Assembly: GCA_937880805.1 (NCBI GenBank)
Contig: CALGRR010000089.1
Span: forward strand, 1 to 17,330
DNA length: 17,330 nt
From: an uncultured Clostridia bacterium
GTDB lineage: Bacteria > Bacillota > Clostridia > Oscillospirales > Acutalibacteraceae
Reading direction: 5' to 3'
The translations under genes were made by a program, and so were the position numbers. The notes below the pieces were generated by a model. That model saw nothing but the letters and a program-made list of their open reading frames with translations. It was not told the DNA's origin and did not search any database. Each line of letters starts with the position of its first letter. Within the stretch, counting starts at the first letter, position 1. Positions 1-7,345 of the stretch are shown piece by piece.

Positions 1-17
1 CTAAAAGCTTTTTTATC

Positions 18-36
18 CCCCTGGCATAGCCAGGGG
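18..36 (+). other. GC-rich hairpin at left edge
   Basis: A perfect 8-bp stem, CCCCTGGC at 18-25 and GCCAGGGG at 29-36, closes a 3-nt loop. On the plus strand it is followed by TTGTCTTTGTT, a poor but possible U-tract. It could be a terminator for a plus-strand gene left of the window, facing the MFS gene. On the minus strand it is followed by an A-rich run, so it does not look like a minus-strand terminator. Confidence 0.4.
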
Positions 37-57
37 TTGTCTTTGTTACAAACAATA

Positions 58-96
58 AAAATCACGAAAGCGAAAATCCTCCGCTTTCGTGATTTT
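58..96 (-). terminator. Intrinsic terminator of the MFS transporter gene
   Basis: A 15-bp perfect stem (58-72 with 82-96) closes a 9-nt loop. On the minus strand the stem ends in TTTT and runs into a further T-rich TATTG. It begins 10 bp after the stop of the minus-strand transporter gene. The arms are symmetric (AAAATCAC and GTGATTTT), so it could also stop transcription arriving from the left. Confidence 0.85.
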
Positions 97-106
97 GTTT
101 AGCAAT

Positions 107-1549
107 TTATTCTGCAGAAGCATACTGCTCTCTTTGAGCAAGCACCGCATTATGAATTTCTTCTTTCTTTTTGCCGGTAAGCTTATAGAAGAAGAAGGGA
201 ACACCTGCAAGGAACATCATAATTCCGTGAACTACCGTGTAGAAGAAAAGCATAAGAAGCTTTGTTTTGAGGCTCTGCACGGGATTGGGGTCAAGGTCGG
301 TGGGCTGAATATAGCCGATAATCCCTATTGTGTCGCCGTAAAGGATTTCAGGTGCAAGTGCAGAAGCGATTGTTCCGCTGATCATCGTGCCTATGCCGAT
401 AACAAACGGCAATGTAGCATCAAGACGCTTGCCGGTTTTAAGCTCAATATCTTCAAGCACATCTGCCTGGAACATACTGGGAAGAAGATTTGATGCACCG
501 AACTGAATTCCGATAAGGAAGAGTGAAACAATAAAAATTATCTGCATTGCCGAATTCTCGGTTGTGAAATAAATATAGCCAACCAAAAAAGCAAGTGAGT
601 TAATTATAATTGAATAAATGCCGCTTGCTATATAAAGAACCTTTGAATTGAATTTCTTAAGAAGGAAATTTATAACAAGCATACCAACCGCCGTTCCGAT
701 ACCCGTAGGCAGACCGAACAGAAGAAACTTTGATGTTGAACCGAGGAGTGCCGCCGCAAGGAAAACACCCATATATGTTGAAATATTTCTGAAGCTTTTA
801 AGGAATTCCGAAATAATGATTACCCAGCCGTATTTATTCTTAAGAATATCGGCAAAGCCTGCAATGGGGTTTTTCTTTTCTGCCGTATAAACAACTCTTT
901 CTCTTGTTGCTTTAATGCCGATAAGCATTGTTATAATGCCCACAACACTGCAAAGAGCCGCACCGATAATATACTGCAAACCTTCGTCATCTTTGAAAAT
1001 AAGACCTATAACAAGAATGATTACAAGCGGTGCAGAGTTGCCTACTGCGGAGGAAATACCTCTGAAAGACATTATTGTGTCGCGTTCTTTCATATTGGGG
1101 GTCATAACAACCGCAAGCATATTGATTGAGTTGCCGAAGGTGCAGCAAATGCCCCAGGCAACAGCAACGGTTACAAGATAAATCATCAGAAGAGTTGATG
1201 AAAGACCTGCGGGAGTCCAGAAACTGAGCATAAGCAGAATGCCCATAGGTATTGCCGTTAAAAGAATCAGCGGGCGGAATTTTCCGCTTTTTCCCATCTT
1301 TCTTCCGTCTATATACATAACAATAAAGAAATTGAGAACAAACGGTATAACGCTTATAAGAGTGTTGAAAAGACTGGTCTGATTTGAAGGAAGCTGCAAA
1401 ACATTAACAAGGTAAGCACTTCTGTATGAGCCAACCATACCTGTCATATTCGTGTAAAAGAACACCGCAATAAGGTAAAGAACAAATTCTGAGGTTTTTA
1501 CCTTCTTTTCGTTTTGAACCGCGGAAGCTTTTGCTGCCAATTCGGACAT
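107..1549 (-). CDS. MFS/GPH-type sugar transporter
   Basis: A 480-aa polytopic membrane protein with about twelve hydrophobic segments and a polar N-terminal tail of about 20 residues. Length and layout fit the glycoside-pentoside-hexuronide:cation symporter branch of the major facilitator superfamily. The loop after the second helix reads DGRKMGKSGKFRP, a divergent form of the GPH loop motif (D-x-T-x-x-x-G-K-x-R-P). It probably imports a sugar or glycoside with H+ or Na+, but the substrate cannot be read from sequence. The ATG at 1549 has AGAGG seven bases upstream. The gene is transcribed alone from a promoter at 1586-1614 and ends at a strong terminator. It is clearly diverged from the second GPH transporter in this window (9201-10592), which keeps the family motifs better, so the two are not a recent duplication. 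Transporter assignment is secure; subfamily moderately so. Confidence 0.85.
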   Translation of the reverse strand: MSELAAKASAVQNEKKVKTSEFVLYLIAVFFYTNMTGMVGSYRSAYLVNVLQLPSNQTSLFNTLISVIPFVLNFFIVMYIDGRKMGKSGKFRPLILLTAIPMGILLMLSFWTPAGLSSTLLMIYLVTVAVAWGICCTFGNSINMLAVVMTPNMKERDTIMSFRGISSAVGNSAPLVIILVIGLIFKDDEGLQYIIGAALCSVVGIITMLIGIKATRERVVYTAEKKNPIAGFADILKNKYGWVIIISEFLKSFRNISTYMGVFLAAALLGSTSKFLLFGLPTGIGTAVGMLVINFLLKKFNSKVLYIASGIYSIIINSLAFLVGYIYFTTENSAMQIIFIVSLFLIGIQFGASNLLPSMFQADVLEDIELKTGKRLDATLPFVIGIGTMISGTIASALAPEILYGDTIGIIGYIQPTDLDPNPVQSLKTKLLMLFFYTVVHGIMMFLAGVPFFFYKLTGKKKEEIHNAVLAQREQYASAE

Positions 1550-1585
1550 AAAACAACCTCTTTCCCCAATAATACTTTAATTATT

Positions 1586-1614
1586 ATGATAAAGCATTAT
1601 CATGATAAAATCAA
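1586..1614 (-). promoter_or_regulatory. Promoter with TTATCAT palindromic operator upstream of the MFS gene
   Basis: On the minus strand, TTGATT (1614-1609), a 17-nt spacer and TATCAT (1591-1586) form a sigma-A promoter. The spacer and -10 are filled by three copies of one heptamer: ATGATAA at 1586-1592, TTATCAT at 1597-1603 and ATGATAA at 1602-1608. The last two make the perfect 12-bp palindrome TTATCATGATAA (1597-1608). An operator lying between -35 and -10 suggests repression of the transporter by an unseen regulator. The promoter is seen directly; the operator role is inferred. Confidence 0.7.
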
Positions 1615-1628
1615 GTTCTTTTTAAGAA

Positions 1629-2903
1629 TTAAAGAGCCGATGTCAAATCCGCCGCATTGTTTTCTGCCGCAACGGCAAGCATAAGACGTATTCTGTTTTC
1701 CTGGTTAACCTTTGTTGCACCGGGGTCATAGTCAATGGGAACGATATTTGACTGCGGATACATTTCCTTGAGCTTTCTTATCATACCCTTACCAACGATA
1801 TGATTTGGAAGGCAGCCGAAGGGCTGTGCACAAACAATGTTGCCGTAGCCGCTTTCAATAAGCTCCATCATTTCAGCCGTGAGAAGCCAGCCCTCGCCCA
1901 TTTTGCAGCCTGCACCTATAATCTTTGTGCACATTTCTTTAATGTGTGCATAGGGTGCGGGAACGGTGAAATTGCCGTATGCCTTTGCGGCATCGATAAG
2001 ATTCTTTTCAATTTTTGAAAGATACCACATTGCAAATTGCATTGCAATTTTCTTGAAAGGATTTCCGCCGTAAAGCTTTATATCTTCAAGTCTGTTATCA
2101 ACCTTGAAGTTAAGGAAACCGAGCAATCCCGGCACCATAACCTCACAGCCCTGGCTGAAAAGGAACTCTTCAAGATGGTTGTTTGCAAGCGGAGAATATT
2201 TAACATAAATCTCACCAACAACGCCAACCTTGATTTTGTTTATCTTCTTAACGGGGATTTCAGAAAAGCTTTTTGTTATTTCAGGCAGATATTTTTTGAT
2301 TTCAGAGAAAGAATATCCCCTGCCCTTTTTGAACTTTGCACTCAGGCTGTCGATCCATTTCTGCGTAAGCTTTTCGGCATCGCCTGCATTAACCTCATAA
2401 GGCTCAATCTGATTTTTCAAAAGAGTTATAAGGTCGCCGTAAATAACGGCAGAAAGCATCTTGAGTGCCATTGAAAGTCTGATTTTGAAGCCGCTGTTCT
2501 TTTCAAGACCCGAAAGATTAAGCGATATAACGGGAACCTGGGGGTAGCCTGCTTTTTTCAAAGCCTTGCGGAGAAGGTGGATATAGTTCGATGCTCTGCA
2601 GCCGCCGCCCGACTGCGTAATCATCAGAGCAGTTTTATCGGGGTCATATTTGCCCGAATTCAGTGCATCAATAAGCTGACCTATAACCAGCAATGCAGGG
2701 TAGCAGGTATCGTTATGAACATATTTGAGGCCTTCGTCAATAACCGCCCTGCCGTCGTTCTGCAAAAGCTCGGTTTTATAGCCGTACTGACCGAAAATAT
2801 TGATAAGAAGTCTGAAATGAATATCCAGCATATTCGGTGCAAGGATTGTGTAGTCTTTCATTTCTTTGGTAAATTCAACTCTGTCCGTAACTTTTTTGCT
2901 CAT
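1629..2903 (-). CDS. HgdB/COG3581-like 2-hydroxyacyl-CoA dehydratase-type subunit (probable plasmalogen synthase component)
   Basis: A 424-aa protein resembling the C-terminal third of the large (about 1400-aa) acyl-CoA dehydratase activase-related proteins of anaerobes. Landmarks are VHNDTCYPALLVIGQ (about residues 72-86), the glycine/cysteine motif TQSGGGCRASNY, GAGCKMGEGWLL and CAQPFGCLPNH. Several of these conserved cysteines could ligate an iron-sulfur cluster, as in 2-hydroxyglutaryl-CoA dehydratase and benzoyl-CoA reductase subunits. The ATG at 2903 follows a purine-rich GGGGGAGAGG site and starts 12 bp after the 967-aa activase gene, so the two are co-transcribed and probably form a complex. 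In Clostridium perfringens a two-gene operon of this type (plsA and plsR) makes plasmalogens by reducing an ester to a vinyl ether. Two PlsC acyltransferases in this operon favour that role. I do not assign A or R to the individual genes. The alternative is a double-cubane-cluster reductase of unknown substrate. Confidence 0.78.
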   Translation of the reverse strand: MSKKVTDRVEFTKEMKDYTILAPNMLDIHFRLLINIFGQYGYKTELLQNDGRAVIDEGLKYVHNDTCYPALLVIGQLIDALNSGKYDPDKTALMITQSGGGCRASNYIHLLRKALKKAGYPQVPVISLNLSGLEKNSGFKIRLSMALKMLSAVIYGDLITLLKNQIEPYEVNAGDAEKLTQKWIDSLSAKFKKGRGYSFSEIKKYLPEITKSFSEIPVKKINKIKVGVVGEIYVKYSPLANNHLEEFLFSQGCEVMVPGLLGFLNFKVDNRLEDIKLYGGNPFKKIAMQFAMWYLSKIEKNLIDAAKAYGNFTVPAPYAHIKEMCTKIIGAGCKMGEGWLLTAEMMELIESGYGNIVCAQPFGCLPNHIVGKGMIRKLKEMYPQSNIVPIDYDPGATKVNQENRIRLMLAVAAENNAADLTSAL

Positions 2904-2915
2904 ATCCTCTCCCCC

Positions 2916-5819
2916 TCATCTGCCCGTTGCGGCAAACAAACTGCGAAGTCTGATTTTTACCGCACCCGGATTTGAAATTTCGTCTATTTTAATCTGTGTG
3001 TAAATCTTGCCGTTTCTTTCAAGGATTGTTCTCATTTCATCTGTTGTTATGGCATCAACGCCGCAGCCGAAAGAAACAAGCTGAACAACATTCAAATCCT
3101 TATCCGCTTTATCGGCAACATATTTTGCCGCCGCATAAAGCCTTGAATGGTATGTCCACTGATTGAGAACGGTTGTGGGAAACTTTTTAACGAGAGGGCT
3201 CAGCGTATCCTCTGTTATAACGGTTGCTCCGCACTCGCAGATGAGATTATCAATACCGTGGTTGATTTCCTCATCAATATGATAAGGTCTGCCGCAAAGC
3301 ACTATAACGGGTCTGTCCTCTGCCTTTGCCTTTTTCATAAATTCAATTCCTTTAAGGTGAATTTCTTTCATAAAGGCAAAATATTCGTCATATGCCTTAT
3401 CCGAAGCAGCTTTAACATCTTTAAGTGATATATCGTTATAGTATTTATTGAGTATTGCGTGAATTTTGCCCACAAAATCCTTGCGTCTGTGAAGGCCCAC
3501 ATAATCGCTCATAAAATTAAGCTTTTTAAGCTCTCCAACATTTGAACGGATAACCTCGGGATAATAAGCAACAACGGGGCAGTTATAATAGTTATCGCCC
3601 AAATCCTCGTTAAGATTATAGCTCATACAAGGATAGAAAATATCCTTAACCCCTTGATTTATAAGGGATTCAATGTGTCCGTGAAGAAGCTTTGCGGGAT
3701 AGCACACGGTATCGGAGGGAATGGTGTGCTGACCTTCAACATAAAGCTCTCTTGAGGATTTTTCGGAAAGTGCAATTCCGAAGCCCAGAGATGTGAAGAA
3801 GGTGTGCCAGAAGGGAAGAAGCTCAAACATATTAAGACCCATCGGCAAACCAATCTGCTCACGGGTGCCTATGCAGGGCTTGTATCTTGCAAGCATTTCC
3901 CTTTTATATTCAAACATATTATCGCCCTTGACAAGCTTTGACTTTGCCAGGGGCTTGCTGCAACGGTTGCCACCGATAAAAGTTTTTCCGTTGCTGAAGG
4001 TGTTAAGAGTAAGACGGCAGTTATTGCTGCACTTGCCGCAGGTTACCGCTTTAACCTTATGTTCAAATTTTTCAAGCTCTTCGGGAGTTATAAGTGTGCT
4101 CTTTTCGGGTGCTCTTTCCATAGAGTAAAGTGCCGCACCGTAAGCACCCATAAGACCTGATATATCGGGTCTTACAACATTTCTTCCGATTTCCTGCTCG
4201 AATGCACGCAGAACAGCATCGTTAAGGAAAGTTCCGCCCTGAACAACAATATTCTTTCCGAGTTCATCGGCATTTGCGGCACGGACAACCTTATAAATCG
4301 CATTTTTAACAACGCTGATTGAAAGACCTGCCGAAATATTCTGAATTGTTGCACCGTCTTTTTGTGCCTGCTTAACGGAGGAATTCATAAAAACGGTGCA
4401 TCTTGAGCCGAGGTCAACGGGCTTATCCGCAAAAAGACCGAGCTTTGAAAATTCTGCAATATCATATCCCCACGCAGCGGCAAAGGTCTGAAGGAATGAG
4501 CCGCAGCCCGAAGAGCAGGCTTCGTTGAGGAATATGTTATCTATTGCATTGTTGCGGATTTTAAAGCATTTTATATCCTGACCGCCGATGTCAATAATAA
4601 AATCAACATCGGGCTTGAATTTCTTTGCAGCGGTAAAGTGAGCAACGGTTTCAACAAGGCCTATATCAACCGAAAATGCATTTTTTATTATATCTTCGCC
4701 GTAGCCCGTTACCGCACTTGATGCAACAACGGCATCGGGATATTCTTTATAAAAATCGGCAAGGAATGCCCTGATGAGCGAAACGGGGTCGCCGCTGTTG
4801 GGAATATATCGGCTCATAACGATATTTCCGTCTTTATTGATTACGGCAGCCTTAACGGTTGTTGAGCCCGCATCAATACCGATATAAACCTTTTCTCCCT
4901 TTTTTATTTCGCATCCCGTATCCACCGAGTTTTCAGCGTGGCGTTTTGCAAATTCAGCATAATCCTCTTCGCTTTCAAAAAGAGGATTTGCTCCGAGATA
5001 TTCGCCGTTTTCTTCGGAATTCCTGATTTTTTCGGTTATTTCTTTAATATCAATTTCTTCGCCGTTTGAAGAATAAGCCGCACCGAGAGCAACAAAATAA
5101 AGTCCGTTTTCGGGGCAGGTACCCTTAACCTTCAAGCCCTCGTCAAATGCTTTCCTGAGCTCCGAGAAGAAATATAAGGGGCCGCCGAGATAAACAATAT
5201 TGCCCTCAATTTTTCTGCCCTGAGAAAGACCCGAAACGGTCTGGTTCACAACTGCGGTGAAAATGCTTGCCGCAATATCATTCTTTCTTGCACCCTGATT
5301 AAGAAGGGGCTGAATATCCGATTTTGCGAAAACACCGCATCTTGAAGCGATTGAATATATCTTTTCGTGAGTTTCGGCGAGAGTGTTCATATCAATGGGC
5401 TCAACGCCGAGAAGCGATGCCATCTGGTCGATAAATGCACCCGTTCCGCCCGCACACGAGCCGTTCATTCTTACTTCAACGCCGTTTGTGAAAAAGAGGA
5501 TTTTTGCATCCTCGCCGCCAAGCTCAATAACAGCATCAGTGCCGGGCAGAAGCTTTGAAACACTGATTCTTGTAGCGTAAACCTCCTGAATGAAATCAAG
5601 TCCGAGAGCATTGGCAAAGCCCATACCCGCAGAGCCCGAAACCGTGAGCGTCGCTTTTAAAAACTCGGGATATTTTTCTGTTATTTCAGAAAGCATTTCC
5701 GAGCCTTTTTCTGCGATTTTGGAATAATGACGCTCGTATGCTTTATACACAATATTATTATCATTATCGATTGCAACGCACTTGAGAGTGGTTGAACCGA
5801 CATCCATACCTATTCTCAT
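2916..5819 (-). CDS. Double BadF/BcrA-type ATPase activase with DUF2229-like region (probable plasmalogen synthase component)
   Basis: A 967-aa protein with two tandem ASKHA-fold activase domains. Domain 1 (residues 1-255) has the phosphate loop DVGSTT, ELGGEDAK and the cluster-binding GSCAGGTG (C122) with SRCGVF (C161). Domain 2 (about 310-570) repeats this as DAGSTT, DIGGQDIK, NEACSSGCG (C435, C439) and GSRCTVF (C474). Next come a CGKCSNNC motif (594-601) with a further NRC at 620, and a DUF2229-like region to the C-terminus with PSDTVCYPAKL, PCMSYN, GRPYH and SFGCGVD. In this family, ATP hydrolysis drives low-potential electrons from a [4Fe-4S] cluster into a partner reductase. The partner here is the next gene, 12 bp downstream. 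Together they equal the roughly 1400-aa single-chain version seen in other Clostridia. The operon also holds two phospholipid acyltransferases, so the anaerobic plasmalogen synthase (PlsA/PlsR type) is my preferred reading. Domain assignment is firm; substrate is inferred. Confidence 0.85.
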   Translation of the reverse strand: MRIGMDVGSTTLKCVAIDNDNNIVYKAYERHYSKIAEKGSEMLSEITEKYPEFLKATLTVSGSAGMGFANALGLDFIQEVYATRISVSKLLPGTDAVIELGGEDAKILFFTNGVEVRMNGSCAGGTGAFIDQMASLLGVEPIDMNTLAETHEKIYSIASRCGVFAKSDIQPLLNQGARKNDIAASIFTAVVNQTVSGLSQGRKIEGNIVYLGGPLYFFSELRKAFDEGLKVKGTCPENGLYFVALGAAYSSNGEEIDIKEITEKIRNSEENGEYLGANPLFESEEDYAEFAKRHAENSVDTGCEIKKGEKVYIGIDAGSTTVKAAVINKDGNIVMSRYIPNSGDPVSLIRAFLADFYKEYPDAVVASSAVTGYGEDIIKNAFSVDIGLVETVAHFTAAKKFKPDVDFIIDIGGQDIKCFKIRNNAIDNIFLNEACSSGCGSFLQTFAAAWGYDIAEFSKLGLFADKPVDLGSRCTVFMNSSVKQAQKDGATIQNISAGLSISVVKNAIYKVVRAANADELGKNIVVQGGTFLNDAVLRAFEQEIGRNVVRPDISGLMGAYGAALYSMERAPEKSTLITPEELEKFEHKVKAVTCGKCSNNCRLTLNTFSNGKTFIGGNRCSKPLAKSKLVKGDNMFEYKREMLARYKPCIGTREQIGLPMGLNMFELLPFWHTFFTSLGFGIALSEKSSRELYVEGQHTIPSDTVCYPAKLLHGHIESLINQGVKDIFYPCMSYNLNEDLGDNYYNCPVVAYYPEVIRSNVGELKKLNFMSDYVGLHRRKDFVGKIHAILNKYYNDISLKDVKAASDKAYDEYFAFMKEIHLKGIEFMKKAKAEDRPVIVLCGRPYHIDEEINHGIDNLICECGATVITEDTLSPLVKKFPTTVLNQWTYHSRLYAAAKYVADKADKDLNVVQLVSFGCGVDAITTDEMRTILERNGKIYTQIKIDEISNPGAVKIRLRSLFAATGR

Positions 5820-5832
5820 TTCTACACCTTAT

Positions 5833-6462
5833 TTATGCGTTTTTTCTTTTCTTTTCGGGAAGCTTGCCGAGATTTTCAAGCATAAGCTTTTCAATCTCAT
5901 CGTGAAGCTTTGCGTTTGCCTCTTCAAGGGTCATATTGCCGATTTTAAAGGGCTCGCCGTATCTGATTGTGAGATTCTTGCTGCGGAATTTATAATCACC
6001 GGTAAGACCGCAGGGAACAATATATGCATCTGCTTTTTTTGCCATTGCAACGGTGCCCTGCTTTAAAGGAAGCATAAATTTATCGGTTTTGTTTCTTGTT
6101 CCTTCAGGGAAAATTCCGATTGCACCGTCGTGCTTAAGAACGGTGAGTGCGGATTTTGCACTTGAAAAATCTCTTCTTGAACGGTCAACGGGAATGCAGC
6201 CCACGCATCTGAAAAGCGGAGCAAGCTTGCCGTCAAAATACTCTTTCTTTGCCATAAAATGAATAACTCTTTTGGTTGCCATAATGGTTAAGCACTGGTC
6301 ATAAACGTGCTTATGATTGCAGGCAATGATTATTCCGCCCTCTGCGGGAATTTTTTCTTTTCCGATAATTTTGGGTGAATAATAAAGATTAAAAAGGGGT
6401 CTCATAATCGGTGTGAGGAGCTTATATCCGAGCTCTCTGTCTTCAGGTCTTTTTTCTTTCAT
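5833..6462 (-). CDS. PlsC-type lysophospholipid acyltransferase (second copy in the operon)
   Basis: A 209-aa protein of the PlsC/LPLAT family (usual length about 190-250). It carries the catalytic motif I as NHKHVYD (residues 49-55, the NHx4D dyad), GCIPVDR in the middle (motif II region) and motif III FPEGTR (about 118-123), which normally contacts the glycerol phosphate. The family transfers an acyl group to the sn-2 position of lysophosphatidic acid or a related lysolipid at the inner face of the membrane. The ATG at 6462 lies 2 bp beyond the stop of the other acyltransferase gene, and the ribosome site AAGGAAAG overlaps the end of that gene, so translation is probably coupled. The activase gene starts 13 bp downstream. 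The C-terminal tail is lysine-rich. All key residues are intact. Confidence 0.88.
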   Translation of the reverse strand: MKEKRPEDRELGYKLLTPIMRPLFNLYYSPKIIGKEKIPAEGGIIIACNHKHVYDQCLTIMATKRVIHFMAKKEYFDGKLAPLFRCVGCIPVDRSRRDFSSAKSALTVLKHDGAIGIFPEGTRNKTDKFMLPLKQGTVAMAKKADAYIVPCGLTGDYKFRSKNLTIRYGEPFKIGNMTLEEANAKLHDEIEKLMLENLGKLPEKKRKNA

Positions 6463-6464
6463 TC

Positions 6465-7043
6465 TTACTTTCCTTCCTTTATAAGTTTATCAGAAACAAT
6501 TTTCATAAGTTTTTCGTTTGCTGCTTCAAGATTTTCTTCAGGCTCAATCGGCTCAAAGAAGGTTATCTTTACACTTCTTTCAAACGGCTTGTATTTGCCC
6601 GTTATTGCAAAGGGAATAATTTTTGTATCGGTTTCTCTTGCCATTTTAACCGCACCGAATTTGAACGGCATAATAACATCATCCGTTCTGTTGATGGTGC
6701 CTTCGGGGAATATGCCTATCATCTTTTCATCGCGAAGAGTTTCAAGTGCAGAAAGATAGGCTGCTCTGTCCTTCGTTCTGCGGTTTACGGGAATGATGCC
6801 CAGACCCTTGAAAACGAATCCGAGAGGCCCTTTCATAAGCTCATCCTTCGCAAGATAGTGAACGCATCTTTTGGTTGCACAGGCAACAAGCAGGCAATCA
6901 AAATAATTGGTGTGGTTACCTGCAAGAATAATGCGTCCGCTTTCGGGTATGTTGCGTTTGCCCGTTACCGTGGGCTTGTAGATTGCTTTGAAAATCGCAG
7001 AAAGCGGTCTTCTGATTACCCTGTAGAGGGTAGGTTCTTTCAT
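6465..7043 (-). CDS. PlsC-type lysophospholipid acyltransferase (first copy in the operon)
   Basis: A 192-aa PlsC/LPLAT family protein, read from the ATG at 7043, which has an excellent GGAGGA site seven bases upstream. An in-frame GTG at 7073 has no such site. Motif I is NHTNYFD (residues 43-49), followed by GIIPVNRR and motif III as FPEGTI (about 112-117). The usual arginine of FPEGTR is isoleucine here, with an arginine two residues later. The arginine normally helps bind the phosphate of the acyl acceptor, so acceptor preference may differ from the neighbouring copy. Family role: acylation of lysophosphatidic acid or a similar lysolipid. This is the first gene of the acyltransferase-acyltransferase-activase-reductase unit. 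I see no clear promoter in the 120 bp upstream, which begins at the terminator of the sigma factor genes. Confidence 0.87.
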   Translation of the reverse strand: MKEPTLYRVIRRPLSAIFKAIYKPTVTGKRNIPESGRIILAGNHTNYFDCLLVACATKRCVHYLAKDELMKGPLGFVFKGLGIIPVNRRTKDRAAYLSALETLRDEKMIGIFPEGTINRTDDVIMPFKFGAVKMARETDTKIIPFAITGKYKPFERSVKITFFEPIEPEENLEAANEKLMKIVSDKLIKEGK

Positions 7044-7107
7044 CTTTTTGTCCTCCGTTTGGTAAATATTCACAAAAACAGACTTGCTTTTTTGACACGC
7101 AAGCCCC

Positions 7108-7142
7108 CATAAATAAAATAGGCGGAGCCGTTAAGCTCCGCC
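7108..7142 (-). terminator. Intrinsic terminator after the sigma factor/small protein pair
   Basis: The stem is GGCGGAGC (7142-7135 on the minus strand) with GCTCCGCC (7128-7121) around a 6-nt loop. It is followed on the minus strand by the U-rich TATTTTATTTATG. It begins about 24 bp after the stop of the 59-aa gene and separates the sigma factor pair from the acyltransferase operon. Confidence 0.85.
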
Positions 7143-7165
7143 CTTGCGAGTAAATTATTCAAATA

Positions 7166-7345
7166 TCAAAGCTCTGAAATTGTTTCTTTTTTCACTGCAA
7201 TAATCCTGAACTTGCCTGCTCTGAGTTTTTTCATTGTGCTGTAGCGAGCACAGTTATTGATGATTCTCTTTTTTGCCTCTTCATCAATGTCAAGGCAGTT
7301 CATTACTCTGACATATTCATTGAGAGCTCCGTTTTTAGTCTTCAT
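7166..7345 (-). CDS. 59-aa putative truncated anti-sigma factor
   Basis: A 59-aa soluble, basic protein translated from the ATG at 7345, which overlaps the stop region of the sigma factor gene by 11 bp. AAAGGA lies about nine bases upstream. Upstream in-frame starts at 7369 and 7354 lack a spaced ribosome site. The N-terminal half contains LNEYVRVMNCLDIDEEAKKR and then a lysine/arginine-rich stretch. This resembles, as I recall the family, the short cytoplasmic N-terminus of membrane anti-sigma factors encoded directly after Clostridia ECF sigma factors. There is no transmembrane helix and no extracytoplasmic domain; the gene ends at a stop codon and a terminator follows. It is either a stand-alone sigma-binding peptide or a truncated anti-sigma factor. 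The function is inferred mainly from position. Confidence 0.6.
   Translation of the reverse strand: MKTKNGALNEYVRVMNCLDIDEEAKKRIINNCARYSTMKKLRAGKFRIIAVKKETISEL

Noticed and set aside
89..493. Plus-strand open frames in 89-14128, many longer than 60 codons, that could suggest genes opposite the main operons.
   Set aside because: They lie antisense to genes with clear family motifs, lack ribosome sites and recognisable domains, and contain the low-complexity or cysteine-rich patterns expected of reverse-complement reading.
7084..7102. A small hairpin CTTGC/GCAAG followed by T-rich sequence upstream of the first acyltransferase gene, considered as a second attenuator.
   Set aside because: Only five base pairs with an 11-nt or larger loop, no competing structure, and no mapped promoter above it. 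Too weak to claim.
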